The notes: generated by a model not told the origin, from the letters alone. 64,000 nt of DNA from JBGMEA01 sp041447245 (GCA_041447245.1 JBGMEA010000008.1:62001-126000); one strand, 5' to 3'. Positions 8,948 to 18,423 are shown, numbered from the stretch's first letter. Program-made: numbers and translations.

Positions 8948-10108
8948 CTAGTACTTTCCGTGAACATGCACGTACTCACATACGGCAGCCAGATTTTCGA
9001 TTTTTGCATCTTCTTTGCTCAGCAGATTTTTATCTAATCCAAACACATAATTTCCACCTGGCGCTAATTCATCCAAACATTTTTTTGCAGCATCGATACA
9101 CTGATCTTTCGTTCCCATTTTCAGTAGATTCACGGGCATTCCTCCGCCGATGCAGAATCTGTTACCCACTTTTTCTTTGATCGTTTTGATATTTCCATAT
9201 TCAAACATCCCGAATATCGGTCCTTTTGGCATATCTTGAAGCATATCCAGATAAGGCGCCCAATCGTTTTCCATGTAAAACATCATTCGATATCCGTTTT
9301 GGATCAGATCTTCAGCCATTCGCTTCATAAAAGGAAAATACAGTTTTTCAAAATCTTTCGGTCTCAGATAAGTCGGCAGATGTAACGGCATGAAGATCAA
9401 TCCTGCCTCCGTCGGATTCGGATATGCATTCAAAGCCATGTTCAGCATGAGCGGATACAACGCTTCACATGCATCATAAAACGCATTCGGTTGTCTGCGG
9501 ATATCATTCGCAGTTCCCACAAAGTCTCTCAGAAAATCGAGCATTACATCCGGGGGCAAAAATGTCGCACCCTTTGCGACGACTGGAACTCCCAACTTTG
9601 TTTCGATTGCTTTGACCGTTTTTTTATCGAAACTGAAAAATGAAATGATATCAAAAATCGCATGATACCACGATTTGACCGCCTGTTTCCCATCGTTTAA
9701 GATCGGATATTTCCTGGGTAATATCGTTTCCATAATAAATCCCTGCGGGTCTTTGATCAACTGCGGATATTCATCGGCTTGCATTGTTGTTCCGTGGCTG
9801 CCTTTAATCTGCACGCCTTCTTCAGTCACCTGATAAATTCCTTCCCCAAAATTTGACATCATTTTCAACGGAATCAGATTTCCCGTTCCGTAACTGATAT
9901 CAACATAAACACGTTCATATACTTTTTTGAATGCTTCATATGTCAGCATCGGATCTTTTGTATATGAATCTTTGATGCTTGTTCCCGTTACCAATTGTGC
10001 CCATTGTTCGATAATGGGAAAAACTGGAACTCTGTCGGGAGTACCTTTATCAAGAGCCGTATTGAAACGTGTCAAACGTTCCTGATACGCCCTGTTCGAA
10101 TTAGTCAT
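8948..10108 (-). CDS. Uroporphyrinogen-decarboxylase-fold (MtaA-like) methyltransferase
   Basis: A 386-residue protein of the URO-D superfamily (MtaA/CmuA-like), which moves methyl groups between corrinoid proteins and thiol or folate acceptors. The start at 10108 is chosen because GGAGG lies just upstream; an in-frame extension to 10210 would read through the promoter. Family signs are the N-terminal PDRVPVFP stretch and the late segments GPIFGMFEYGN and FCIGGGMPV. It is divergent from the TetR gene at 10274, whose product probably controls it. Substrate and partner are unknown; the corrinoid protein at 12938-13567 is the only candidate partner in the window. Confidence 0.85.
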   Translation of the reverse strand: MTNSNRAYQERLTRFNTALDKGTPDRVPVFPIIEQWAQLVTGTSIKDSYTKDPMLTYEAFKKVYERVYVDISYGTGNLIPLKMMSNFGEGIYQVTEEGVQIKGSHGTTMQADEYPQLIKDPQGFIMETILPRKYPILNDGKQAVKSWYHAIFDIISFFSFDKKTVKAIETKLGVPVVAKGATFLPPDVMLDFLRDFVGTANDIRRQPNAFYDACEALYPLMLNMALNAYPNPTEAGLIFMPLHLPTYLRPKDFEKLYFPFMKRMAEDLIQNGYRMMFYMENDWAPYLDMLQDMPKGPIFGMFEYGNIKTIKEKVGNRFCIGGGMPVNLLKMGTKDQCIDAAKKCLDELAPGGNYVFGLDKNLLSKEDAKIENLAAVCEYVHVHGKY

Positions 10109-10159
10109 TTTTATTCCTCCGAAAAAATAATATTGTCGCGCGCCAAATTTGTTTTTATT

Positions 10160-10188
10160 ATTATATAATAAAATTTGTCTTATGTCAA
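10160..10188 (-). promoter_or_regulatory. Consensus promoter of the methyltransferase gene, with palindrome
   Basis: TTGACA (10188-10183) and TATAAT (10165-10160) on the minus strand are 17 bp apart. The -10 lies inside a perfect 14-bp AT palindrome, TTATTATATAATAA (10158-10171), and ACAAATTT occurs on both sides of it. This is a plausible site for the divergently encoded TetR protein. Confidence 0.75.
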
Positions 10189-10214
10189 TATTATTTGATT
10201 TGTGTTTCACTCAA

Positions 10215-10243
10215 TTGATTTCTTGCCCCTTGTGTTGTATGAT
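10215..10243 (+). promoter_or_regulatory. Promoter of the TetR gene
   Basis: TTGATT (10215-10220) and TATGAT (10238-10243) are 17 bp apart, about 30 bp upstream of the TetR ATG at 10274. Confidence 0.55.
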
Positions 10244-10273
10244 AGATACAAGAAACAACAAAGGGATGACGTT

Positions 10274-10960
10274 ATGGGAAAATACAGCGCAGGAATCGCA
10301 ACACAGGAAAAAATCGTCAATGCAGCAAAAAAAATCTTTTACGAGAACGGTTATGAAAAAACAACTATCAAGCAAATATGTGAAGAAGCTGAGGTTCTCC
10401 GCACCGTGTTCACATATTATTTTTCAGACAAATCAGCACTTGCCGACCATATATCCAATTATCTGAATCTTAAAATAATGGATGAGCTGATCAAAGAGGC
10501 AACTGTCCGTAATAATAAAACGGAAGGTCTTCTGATGGATATTTACGCATCCATGTGGTTCTTTTACAATATCATGAGTGATGAACATCTAAACCGTTTT
10601 TATGCAGAAGTGCTCAGCAATAACACAAAACTATTGATGGGAGATCGATACTATCGGACAATTTTTCAGCAGATGTATCGGAAAAGCGGAAAAAACCCGG
10701 ACAGCAAGGAATTCGAACTTTTCTTCACGTATTCCACTGCATCTCCCGGTGTGTTTTTGCACCATTACTTAATAAAATCATCTGATTTAACGAAAAACGA
10801 GATCGTCGAATTTCTGAATCGGCAGGTTTTGAAGAGTTTGGATATTCCGGAATCCGAACAGGATACAATCATCGAAATGTCATTTCGAATGATCCAAGAA
10901 TCAGATGTCAGTTTTAAGGATCTATTCCTTTCTCCATATCGTTTGGAGCCTGTGTTATAA
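10274..10960 (+). CDS. TetR-family regulator, divergent to the methyltransferase
   Basis: A 228-residue regulator with an N-terminal TetR helix-turn-helix: ATQEKIVNAAKKIFYENGY, then TTIKQICEEAEV and a YYFSDKSAL segment. I chose ATG 10274 because the TetR domain begins right after it and AAGGGA lies upstream; an earlier in-frame start would include the promoter. The C-terminal ligand domain (about residues 60-228) is not recognisable. Position implies control of the methyltransferase at 8948-10108. Confidence 0.88.
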   Translation: MGKYSAGIATQEKIVNAAKKIFYENGYEKTTIKQICEEAEVLRTVFTYYFSDKSALADHISNYLNLKIMDELIKEATVRNNKTEGLLMDIYASMWFFYNIMSDEHLNRFYAEVLSNNTKLLMGDRYYRTIFQQMYRKSGKNPDSKEFELFFTYSTASPGVFLHHYLIKSSDLTKNEIVEFLNRQVLKSLDIPESEQDTIIEMSFRMIQESDVSFKDLFLSPYRLEPVL

Positions 10961-11015
10961 TATTTTCTGACAATAATCTTATTAATTATCGCATAATAAG
11001 GGGGGACAAATAATA

Positions 11016-11732
11016 ATGTCAAATATGAATTATCCGCAAGAGCGGCAGACGTATGAGCAGAGTTTTGTTTCTACGATGAACAGAGTTTATCTGCTGATGT
11101 TTGCAGGTCTTTTTGTTACCACACTTGCTGCACTGCTTGTGATCACCGTACCCGGGATTCTGTATGCGATCTTCAGTTCCTCAATTGCGTTCTACGGTCT
11201 GATCATTGCCGAATTTGCCTTGGTTTTCATTCTCTCGGCGCGTATCGGTACAATGGCTTCCGCCACTGCACTCACTTTGTTTTTTCTCTATGCTTTCGTC
11301 AACGGGCTGACGCTTTCTTCGATCTTTATCGTTTATGAAATCAGCTCAATTTACGCGGCATTCGGCGTCACTGCTTTGACATTCGGAGCGATGTCTCTCA
11401 TCGGAGCCACAACCAAACGCAATCTTTCCGGCATCGGTGGATATCTGACCATGGGGCTCATCGGGGTCATCATTGCCAGCGTCGTTAATCTGTTCTTGGG
11501 AAACTCCACGCTCGATATCATCATCAGCATCGTCGCAATCCTCGTTTTCGTCGGGCTGACTGCATATGATACACAGAAAATCAAACAAATGCTCCAGTCT
11601 GCCGACAGTGATTCATATCAGGATCATACCGAGATTATCAGAAAAATTTCCGTCATCGGAGCACTGAAACTGTATCTTGATTTCATCAATCTGTTTTTGC
11701 AGATTTTACGATTGTTCGGCAAACGCAGATAA
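11016..11732 (+). CDS. Bax inhibitor-1 / YbhL-family membrane protein
   Basis: A 238-residue integral membrane protein with about seven hydrophobic segments and the conserved C-terminal aspartate-containing motifs of the BI-1 family (TAYDTQKIKQ, ALKLYLDFINLFLQILRLFG). BI-1 proteins are pH-sensitive calcium-leak channels in the characterised bacterial member; the role here is unproven. A strong AGGGGGG precedes the ATG. It stands alone between the TetR gene and a terminator. Confidence 0.92.
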   Translation: MSNMNYPQERQTYEQSFVSTMNRVYLLMFAGLFVTTLAALLVITVPGILYAIFSSSIAFYGLIIAEFALVFILSARIGTMASATALTLFFLYAFVNGLTLSSIFIVYEISSIYAAFGVTALTFGAMSLIGATTKRNLSGIGGYLTMGLIGVIIASVVNLFLGNSTLDIIISIVAILVFVGLTAYDTQKIKQMLQSADSDSYQDHTEIIRKISVIGALKLYLDFINLFLQILRLFGKRR

Positions 11733-11772
11733 CATCCAGTCATTTTCGCAATTTTAAAGACAAACTATAAGC

Positions 11773-11806
11773 AAAAGGAACCGTTTTGATAAACGGTTCC
11801 TTTTTT
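11773..11806. terminator. Bidirectional terminator
   Basis: AAGGAACCGTTT and AAACGGTTCCTT pair around TGAT. There is a T-run on the right and an A-run on the left, so it can end both the BI-1 transcript and the convergent methyltransferase operon. Confidence 0.88.
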
Positions 11807-11829
11807 CAGGATTTCTTTATGAATAGAAC

Positions 11830-12915
11830 TTATTTGCTGTAAAGAATTCTGGATTGTTTGTACAATTCTTCCCGGAACGGGATCGTCAGATACATTCCGC
11901 CGTAAAGACTCATGAAAGAAGATTTTCCGGGTACGCAGACTTTCTTTGCAAAATCCGCAGCGAATTTTTTCTGTTCTTCTTCCGAAGTATTCGCGGGATC
12001 AAACGCATCGGGAATGATGCCGATTGCGATTTTATCTCCGAATTCTTCGAACAGTTTCTGTGTGTCGTTCATATCCTGCGGTGTCCAGGTATCCCATCCC
12101 GCATTGATGAAGTTCTGCACACGGGTTTCGATATGTCCGCAGCTGTGCAGATCCGCAATCCAGCCTTTGGAATGGATATGATCCGTCAGTTTTTTCATGT
12201 AAGGAACGATCATTTCTTCCGCAGCTTCAAACGAGAAGAACGGAGCGCGCTGGGAACCCCAGTCGTCATGTACGGTCACGCCGTCGATGTTTTCATAATA
12301 CTGTGCAAATTTATCAACGAGTCTGCAGGCAAGATCGGTTGTTGCTTCAAAGAGCGCTTTTACAGCATCTTTCTGATCATCATCAATCAACGCCACAACA
12401 GCACCTTCGAATCCCATGAACGACACCAAACGCTCAAACCACCATCCATTGATCTGCCATGCAAAATTCGCGGTACTCGAATTAAGGAATGTTCCGTTGT
12501 TCGCTTTCGCACTGGCTTCCCAATCCCAACTGTCGATATCGGGGAATTTAATCACTTTTTCCCAGTCATTTGCATCTTGCAAAATATGGGGAACGTCGGG
12601 GCGCTCCATGGAACCGCCGACTGCGGGCACATAAGTCCATTCAATTCCGAACATATCTTTGACATATCCTTCTTTGGGAGGCTGCATGTTCGCTTCGAAT
12701 ACAAACGCTCTGGCCATATTATCAGGAATCACACTCGGGCAGAACAATCCGGTTTCATAACCGAGACACTCCCACACCGGTTCTTTGTTTACTGTTTTAA
12801 TATAATTTTCTTTCATAGAAATCGGAAAGTCATATACAGGAAGCTGATTTCCGAAAAAATCCGGAACTTCTCTGACAACTTTCATTTCTTTTTCATCAAA
12901 AGGAATTTTTGTCAT
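11830..12915 (-). CDS. Second URO-D-fold (MtaA-like) methyltransferase
   Basis: A 361-residue URO-D superfamily protein encoded 22 bp downstream of the corrinoid protein gene. Family features include the HDDWGSQRAPFFS stretch, the HSCGHIETRV segment with a Zn-ligand-type His and Cys, and the C-terminal VPGKSSFMSLYGG region. AAGGAG precedes the ATG. Such proteins transfer a methyl group to or from the cobalamin of a cognate corrinoid protein, and the operon arrangement makes the product of 12938-13567 the likely partner. Methylated amine, methoxy-aromatic or methanol metabolism are all possible; the sequence does not decide. Confidence 0.88.
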   Translation of the reverse strand: MTKIPFDEKEMKVVREVPDFFGNQLPVYDFPISMKENYIKTVNKEPVWECLGYETGLFCPSVIPDNMARAFVFEANMQPPKEGYVKDMFGIEWTYVPAVGGSMERPDVPHILQDANDWEKVIKFPDIDSWDWEASAKANNGTFLNSSTANFAWQINGWWFERLVSFMGFEGAVVALIDDDQKDAVKALFEATTDLACRLVDKFAQYYENIDGVTVHDDWGSQRAPFFSFEAAEEMIVPYMKKLTDHIHSKGWIADLHSCGHIETRVQNFINAGWDTWTPQDMNDTQKLFEEFGDKIAIGIIPDAFDPANTSEEEQKKFAADFAKKVCVPGKSSFMSLYGGMYLTIPFREELYKQSRILYSK

Positions 12916-12937
12916 GTTTCTTACTCCTTGTTTTTAA

Positions 12938-13567
12938 TTATTTTACGATGGATTTCGCAAGCACGGCAGCACCGCCTGCATCCTGCGCATATCCGTCAGC
13001 ACCGATTTCATCCGCGAATCCCTGTGTAATCGGAGCTCCGCCCACGATCACTTTGAAGCCCGTCAAACCCGATGCTTTGATTGCTTTGACCGTTTCTTCG
13101 AGTGACGGCATGGTTGTGGTCAGCAGTGCCGAACATGCCACAAGATTGACTCCCGGATTTGCTTTAATCGTATCGATGAATTTTTCTTTCGGTACATCCA
13201 CTCCGAGGTCGATCACTTCGAATCCTGCGGATTCGATCATTAGAGATACCAAGTTTTTACCGATATCATGAAGATCTCCCGCCACCGTTCCGATAACACA
13301 TTTGCCGAGAGACACTGCGCCTTCTCCCGCGAGTAAAGGTTTTAATACTTCGACGCCTTTCTGCATGGCACGTGCTGCAACCAGCATTTCAGGAACAAAG
13401 ATTTCTCCGGATGAGAATTTTTCGCCTACCACTCCCATTCCTTCGATCATTGCCGCCAGGATTTCCTGTGCGCCTGCACCTTCATCAAGTGCTTCTTGTA
13501 CCAAAACGGGTACGATTTTGGCTTTTCCTGCTTCGACATTTGCTTTTACTTCTGAGATTTTTGACAT
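12938..13567 (-). CDS. Corrinoid (B12-binding) protein, MtaC/MttC-like
   Basis: A 209-residue two-domain protein. The N-terminal helical cap (about 1-85) carries GEIFVPEMLVAARAM, and the Rossmann-like B12 domain has the cobalt-ligand motif D-x-H-x-x-G at Asp98/His100/Gly103, then GVDVPKEKFI and VGGAPITQGFADEIGADGY. It carries the methyl group between methyltransferases. A strong GGAGG and a fully consensus promoter lie upstream, and it is the first gene of a two-gene operon. A divergent TetR gene begins 180 bp away. Confidence 0.95.
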   Translation of the reverse strand: MSKISEVKANVEAGKAKIVPVLVQEALDEGAGAQEILAAMIEGMGVVGEKFSSGEIFVPEMLVAARAMQKGVEVLKPLLAGEGAVSLGKCVIGTVAGDLHDIGKNLVSLMIESAGFEVIDLGVDVPKEKFIDTIKANPGVNLVACSALLTTTMPSLEETVKAIKASGLTGFKVIVGGAPITQGFADEIGADGYAQDAGGAAVLAKSIVK

Positions 13568-13606
13568 TTTTTCCTCCCGAAATCAATAGTTTTAGTCACA
13601 TCTAAT

Positions 13607-13655
13607 TTAATCGATTAAGTATAATTATTATAAATTTCAATATTTGATTTGTCAA
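13607..13655 (-). promoter_or_regulatory. Consensus promoter and likely operator of the corrinoid operon
   Basis: TTGACA (13655-13650) and TATAAT (13632-13627) are separated by 17 bp on the minus strand. Just downstream is the perfect 12-bp palindrome TTAATCGATTAA (13607-13618), well placed for the divergent TetR protein. Confidence 0.78.
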
Positions 13656-13747
13656 GAATATAAAATATTATTTTTTCAAAATAAGATACGAATTTTATCC
13701 GAAATTTTTCTTTCCATCCCAATCGCTATGTGTTATATTATTAGAAT

Positions 13748-14419
13748 ATGGAAAATTATGAAGAAAAAATAAACCGACGGGATGAAATTGTTTCGGTCGC
13801 AACCCGTCTTTTTTATGAAAAGGGTTATAAAAACACCTATTTTGAATCAATTGCAAATGAAATTAACATCACCGCCCCGCTGATCAGTTACCATTTCAAA
13901 TCGAAAGACAATCTTGCCAGAGCTGTTTTCGAAAGTATCGGAGCAAACATCAAGAACAAACTTTCGGAAAAAATTTATCTGAGTAAAATGCCTTATGATC
14001 TGAAGGTCTCTACCGTCGTTGATTTTCTTACTTTGGATAAACTTTGGAATGATGATGAAAACGCGAGAAATTTCTTTTTGGAATATATGAACTGTGGCTT
14101 CGAATCATGTTTCACCGAGAATAATATTAATTTTTTCAAGATACACGACAGACAGTATCATTTGGATATTGACCGAGAATCCGGCGAATTGTCCATGCTC
14201 TCCATCGCCGCAACGTTTGCTTCTTTTTCTTTATCCTATGCCTACTACACCGGAAGACTGGATTGCAAAACGCATGAGCAGTTTTATGACTATTTAATGC
14301 GTACGCAATTTCGATTTATGCGGCTTCATGATGATGAAATCGATAAAATCATACGCGTTGGAAAAGATGTTTTCCAGATGCTGAATATTCAAATCATGCC
14401 ATATTTTCAGATTAAATAA
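13748..14419 (+). CDS. TetR-family regulator, divergent to the corrinoid operon
   Basis: A 223-residue TetR protein. Its DNA-binding region at residues 8-58 includes EIVSVATRLFYEKGY, TYFESIANEINI and LISYHFKSKDNLARAVFE. The C-terminal ligand domain is unassigned. It is divergent from the corrinoid/methyltransferase operon, whose promoter carries a palindrome, so local control is likely. No good ribosome site precedes the ATG at 13748. Its domain layout matches that of the TetR at 10274, and each sits beside a methyltransferase transcription unit. Confidence 0.85.
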   Translation: MENYEEKINRRDEIVSVATRLFYEKGYKNTYFESIANEINITAPLISYHFKSKDNLARAVFESIGANIKNKLSEKIYLSKMPYDLKVSTVVDFLTLDKLWNDDENARNFFLEYMNCGFESCFTENNINFFKIHDRQYHLDIDRESGELSMLSIAATFASFSLSYAYYTGRLDCKTHEQFYDYLMRTQFRFMRLHDDEIDKIIRVGKDVFQMLNIQIMPYFQIK

Positions 14420-14465
14420 AAAAGCAGTGTCTGTTGCAAAGGCAAAGACGCTGCTTTTCTTTTTT
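14418..14465 (+). terminator. Terminator of the TetR gene
   Basis: AAAAGCAGTGTCT pairs with AGACGCTGCTTTT, followed by T-rich sequence. It overlaps the TetR stop and may also serve the convergent AIM24 gene. Confidence 0.75.
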
Positions 14466-14488
14466 AATTTTTTATTGGTGCGTGTTTG

Positions 14489-15292
14489 TCAGTTGTTCCC
14501 ACCAAATAAATTTCCGATTCCGATTCCTCCCAGCAAACTTCCTTCTTCTTTGCTTCCGCCTCCCATCTTTGATGCGGAAACGATTCTGTCCGCCATTCTC
14601 GATAACGGTAATGATTGCAGCCATACCGTTCCCGGACCTGTCAAAGTTGCGAGCGCAAGCCCCTCACCGCCAAACAGTGCGGTCTTAACATTTCCTGCGA
14701 ATTCAATGTCATAATTTACCGTTGATGTCAATGCGACAAGGCACCCCGTATCCAACATCAGTTTTTCCCCTGGATTCAGATCTTTTTTTACAATCATTCC
14801 TCCCGCATTCATAAAGGCGAGTCCGTCACCTTCCAGACGCTGCATAATGAATCCTTCTCCTCCGAACAATCCTACCCCTATCTTTTTCTGAAAAGCGATT
14901 CCGATAGAAATCCCCATCGCCGCACAAAGAAAAGAATCTCTCTGGCAAATCAAAGTTCCGCCGAAATCACTCAGATCAAACGGAATCACTCTGCCCGGAT
15001 ACGGCGCGGCAAACGCGACGCATCTTTTTTCCTGTGCATTGTTTGTAAAGGACGTCATAAACAGACTTTCGCCTGTCAGCATGCGTTTCCCCGCAGAAAA
15101 CAATCTGCTTTTCATGTCCGTCCCTTCTTTTCCCGAACCGTCTCCGAAAATCGTATCCATCCGAATCGAACTGTCCATGTACATCATCGCGCCCGCTTCC
15201 GCAATAATGGACTCATTCGGATCCAGCATGATTTCCACAAACTGCAGGTCTTCTCCGTGAATCTGAAATTCAACTTCGTGTGCTCGTTGCAT
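14489..15292 (-). CDS. AIM24-family (TIGR00266) protein
   Basis: A 267-residue protein of the AIM24/TIGR00266 family, a glycine-rich beta-rich fold. Recognisable parts are IIAEAGAMMYMDSSI, the central GGEGFIMQRLEGDGLAF segment, the DTGCLVALTSTVNYDI segment and the Gly-rich end (GSLLGGIGIGNLFGG). GGAGGT precedes the ATG. Its molecular role in bacteria is not established. It appears to be a single-gene unit. The gaps on either side (14420-14488 and 15293-15528) contain no other gene. Confidence 0.85.
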   Translation of the reverse strand: MQRAHEVEFQIHGEDLQFVEIMLDPNESIIAEAGAMMYMDSSIRMDTIFGDGSGKEGTDMKSRLFSAGKRMLTGESLFMTSFTNNAQEKRCVAFAAPYPGRVIPFDLSDFGGTLICQRDSFLCAAMGISIGIAFQKKIGVGLFGGEGFIMQRLEGDGLAFMNAGGMIVKKDLNPGEKLMLDTGCLVALTSTVNYDIEFAGNVKTALFGGEGLALATLTGPGTVWLQSLPLSRMADRIVSASKMGGGSKEEGSLLGGIGIGNLFGGNN

Positions 15293-15528
15293 CCTGTTTC
15301 TTACCTCCGTAATTCCTTATATAAAGCCAAATCGGCTTTATTTCAATCGTATGGGACTGATAATAAAATAATTGAGAAACAAACCGAATAACAAATCCGA
15401 AAAAGGGATGTATCAGCATCCGAACAAATCCTCACACGGCTCCGCTTCGTTCCTGCGATTTACAGTGCTTGCAAAGAAAAGCATATGTTTACCGTGGCAA
15501 TCGGATTTCTTTTTCGTTTCGTCTTAAA

Positions 15529-17160
15529 TTATTCTTCCTGCATATAAGGATAATCAAACCCTTTCGGCGGTTCGAAATTTTCTTTGATGCTTCGCTGACT
15601 GATCCATCTCATCAGATTTGTTTTGCTTCCGGCCTTGTCATTTGTTCCCGATTTTCGTGCTCCGCCAAACGGCTGTTGTCCCACTACAGCTCCCGTCGGT
15701 TTATCATTGATATAAAAATTACCTGCGGCTTGGGACAATATTCGGGACATCTCACGGATTGCCTGCGGATCTTTTGCAAACACGGCTCCAGTCAAAGCAT
15801 ATTTTGAAGTGCCGTCACACAGCCTGAGCGTCTCTTCAAGACAAGATTCGTCATAAACATAAATCGTAACCACAGGTCCGAAAATTTCTTCCTGCATCGT
15901 TTTAAATGAGGGATTCTTTGTTTTGATTACTGTCGGTTCGATAAAGTACCCGATCTGATCGCTGCATTCTCCCCCGCACAAAATTTCTGCTTCCTCCGAT
16001 TCCTTTGCATCATCGATATACGATTTGATTTTATCGAAAGACGGCTGATCAATCACAGCTGCCATAAAATTGCGGAAATCTTCAGGATCTCCCATTTTGA
16101 TTTCGGAAACCATTTTCTTCAGTCTGTCATCCGTTTCTTTTTCCATCCCGCTCGGCAGATATACTCTCGATGCCGCCGAGCATTTCTGCCCCTGATACTC
16201 AAACGCGCCTCTCACAATTGCAGACACCACTTCTTCCGCATCCGCACTTTCATGCACGAAAATGAAATCTTTTCCCCCTGTTTCCCCAACCAATCTCGGA
16301 TAGGTGTCATACTCGGAAATATGTTCTCCCACAGTCTTCCATATACCGTCAAACGTATCCGTGGAACCGGTAAAATGCACACCGGCAAGATGTCGGTCTT
16401 TTAAAACAATCTCTCCGATCTGTTTTCCGCTTCCCGGTATAAAATTAATGACTCCGTCCGGCAGCCCTGCTTCCGAAAGAATTTTCATAATCAGATAATT
16501 GGAATAAACACTCGCGGAAGATGGTTTCCATACCACCGTATTTCCGCAAAGTGCGGGTGATGTCGGCAGATTCCCCGCAATGGATGTAAAATTAAACGGT
16601 GTGATAGCAAAAACAAAGCCCTCCAATGAGCGGTACTCTGTTTTATTCCAAACAGAATGCGAATTCTCCGGCTGTTCTTTATAAATCTGATCCATAAAAT
16701 ATGCATTGAATCGGAAAAAATCACACAATTCGCAAACCGCGTCGATTTCGGCCTGATATGCTGTCTTACTTTGAGCCAACATGGTTGCGGCATTCATCAA
16801 TGCGCGATACGGTCCGGATATCAGCGCGGCCGCTTTTAAGAAAATACTAGCCCGTTCATTCCAATCCAGATTGTCCCATATTCTTTTTGCATCCATTGCG
16901 GATTGAATCGCTTCATGAACTTCTTTTTCCCCCGCTTTATGGTAATAAGCCAAAATGTGCTCTTTTTCGTGAGGAATCACGCAATTTCCCGTTTCATCGG
17001 TAAAAATTTCCTTTCCGCCGATGATCACCGGAATATGCATTTTCTGCTTTTTCAAAAGGGAGATCATTTGTTTCAGGTCTTCCCGTTCTTTGCTTCCCGG
17101 CAAGTAAGAAAGCACCGGTTCGTTTTGAGGTTTCGGAATTTCAAACACGCTGTTTTTCAT
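15529..17160 (-). CDS. L-glutamate gamma-semialdehyde (P5C) dehydrogenase
   Basis: A 543-residue aldehyde dehydrogenase of the ALDH4 type, which oxidises glutamate semialdehyde/P5C to glutamate with NAD, the last step of proline catabolism. The N-terminus (PQNEPVLSYLPGS) and full length fit this subfamily. The catalytic Cys (GQKCSAAS, about residue 327) and Glu (GETGGKD, about 293) are present, as are the ITPFNFT and FTGST nucleotide-binding segments. The start is ATG 17160, 8 nt from AGGAG; ATG 17166 lies too close to it. No proline dehydrogenase gene is adjacent. Confidence 0.92.
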   Translation of the reverse strand: MKNSVFEIPKPQNEPVLSYLPGSKEREDLKQMISLLKKQKMHIPVIIGGKEIFTDETGNCVIPHEKEHILAYYHKAGEKEVHEAIQSAMDAKRIWDNLDWNERASIFLKAAALISGPYRALMNAATMLAQSKTAYQAEIDAVCELCDFFRFNAYFMDQIYKEQPENSHSVWNKTEYRSLEGFVFAITPFNFTSIAGNLPTSPALCGNTVVWKPSSASVYSNYLIMKILSEAGLPDGVINFIPGSGKQIGEIVLKDRHLAGVHFTGSTDTFDGIWKTVGEHISEYDTYPRLVGETGGKDFIFVHESADAEEVVSAIVRGAFEYQGQKCSAASRVYLPSGMEKETDDRLKKMVSEIKMGDPEDFRNFMAAVIDQPSFDKIKSYIDDAKESEEAEILCGGECSDQIGYFIEPTVIKTKNPSFKTMQEEIFGPVVTIYVYDESCLEETLRLCDGTSKYALTGAVFAKDPQAIREMSRILSQAAGNFYINDKPTGAVVGQQPFGGARKSGTNDKAGSKTNLMRWISQRSIKENFEPPKGFDYPYMQEE

Positions 17161-17259
17161 ACACATAACTCCTGTTCGGATAACTGAATATTATTATAAA
17201 CTTCGCAAAAGCGAAAAGCAATGTGATTGTTTTTGTTTGGATTTCCGATTTCAGATCAT

Positions 17260-17290
17260 AAAAAAAGCCTTTCTCAATGAAGGCTTTTTG
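17260..17290 (-). terminator. Terminator of dnaN
   Basis: AAAAAAGCCTT and AAGGCTTTTT form a stem around a short loop. On the minus strand it ends in a T-run just after the dnaN stop at 17299. Confidence 0.85.
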
Positions 17291-17298
17291 TCTTACTC

Positions 17299-18423
17299 TT
17301 ATTCGACATAACGAACAGGCATAATCAGATATACATATTTGTCACTGTCTACAGGCTTAATCAGTGTCGGACTGAGTTTATCTTTAAACTCAATGATAAT
17401 CCTGTCATCATTGATGATTTTAAGAACTTCCACAAAAAACTTGGAATTAAATGCAATCTTTAAATCATCTCCGTTTTTATTGATATTCACTTCTTCCGCT
17501 ACTTTTCCGATATCCGATTCCGAAGTAATCGAAAGTTTATCGTCCGTATAAGACATTTTAATGAGCGAATTCTTCGATTCATCGGTAATCAACGATGCTC
17601 TGGATACGCTGTTAAGCAGCTCATCCGTATTCAACTTCACGATCGTTTTGATTTCTTTCGGCATTAACGATTCGTATTTGATGAACGTACCTTCCAACAA
17701 ATTCGATATAATTTGCGTATCCCCGATATTGACAATAAATTTATTGTTCGAAATATGAATCATCGTATCATAATCATAAATAGCCAATATTTTCAGTATT
17801 TCGGAAAGAGTTCTGCCCGGAACGATGCAATTCATACTGCTCATGGAATCACCGGAAGTTATTTTTTCCCGTCTGAGTGCCAGTTTATATCCGTCCAATG
17901 CCACAAACTGCAACACTTCTCCGTCATATTCGGCAAGGATTCCCGTCAGCACGGGAGAAATATTTTCCTGAAAAGCACAGGCAAATACCGTATCGCGTAT
18001 CATGCTTTTCAGTGTATCATGATTGACTTTAATAAAATCTTTGACATTATATAAGTTGATTTTCGGATATTCTTCCGCATTTCTTCCCAAAATCGTAACA
18101 TCGGAAGTGGTATCCGATTTCGAACAATTAATATTCATGACATTGCCTTCTTCAATACTGAAGTTAACAAGTTCATCGGGATAGGTCCGAAGCAGTTCGG
18201 ACAATGTTTTGATCGGTATGACAATAGATCCTTTTGTTTTCACAATCGCCGGCAGCTTACTGATGATCGACAGTTCTCCGTCGCTGCCTTTTAAAATCAG
18301 TTGATTATCGGATGCTTCAATATAAATACATTCTAAAATAGGCATGGTTGTTTTTGCCGATATTGCACGGGAAACGGTATTCAATGCTTTTAGCATATCC
18401 TGATTATTAACGGAAAATTTCAT
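17299..18423 (-). CDS. dnaN: DNA polymerase III beta sliding clamp
   Basis: A 374-residue protein with the three-domain clamp pattern. It begins MKFSVNNQDMLKALNTVSRA, has LRTYPDELVNFSIEEGN in domain 1 and ends KYVYLIMPVRYVE. It forms a ring on DNA that tethers polymerase. It lies 164 bp downstream of dnaA in the same direction, as in most Bacillota, but the next gene is P5C dehydrogenase and not recF or gyrB. Confidence 0.97.
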   Translation of the reverse strand: MKFSVNNQDMLKALNTVSRAISAKTTMPILECIYIEASDNQLILKGSDGELSIISKLPAIVKTKGSIVIPIKTLSELLRTYPDELVNFSIEEGNVMNINCSKSDTTSDVTILGRNAEEYPKINLYNVKDFIKVNHDTLKSMIRDTVFACAFQENISPVLTGILAEYDGEVLQFVALDGYKLALRREKITSGDSMSSMNCIVPGRTLSEILKILAIYDYDTMIHISNNKFIVNIGDTQIISNLLEGTFIKYESLMPKEIKTIVKLNTDELLNSVSRASLITDESKNSLIKMSYTDDKLSITSESDIGKVAEEVNINKNGDDLKIAFNSKFFVEVLKIINDDRIIIEFKDKLSPTLIKPVDSDKYVYLIMPVRYVE

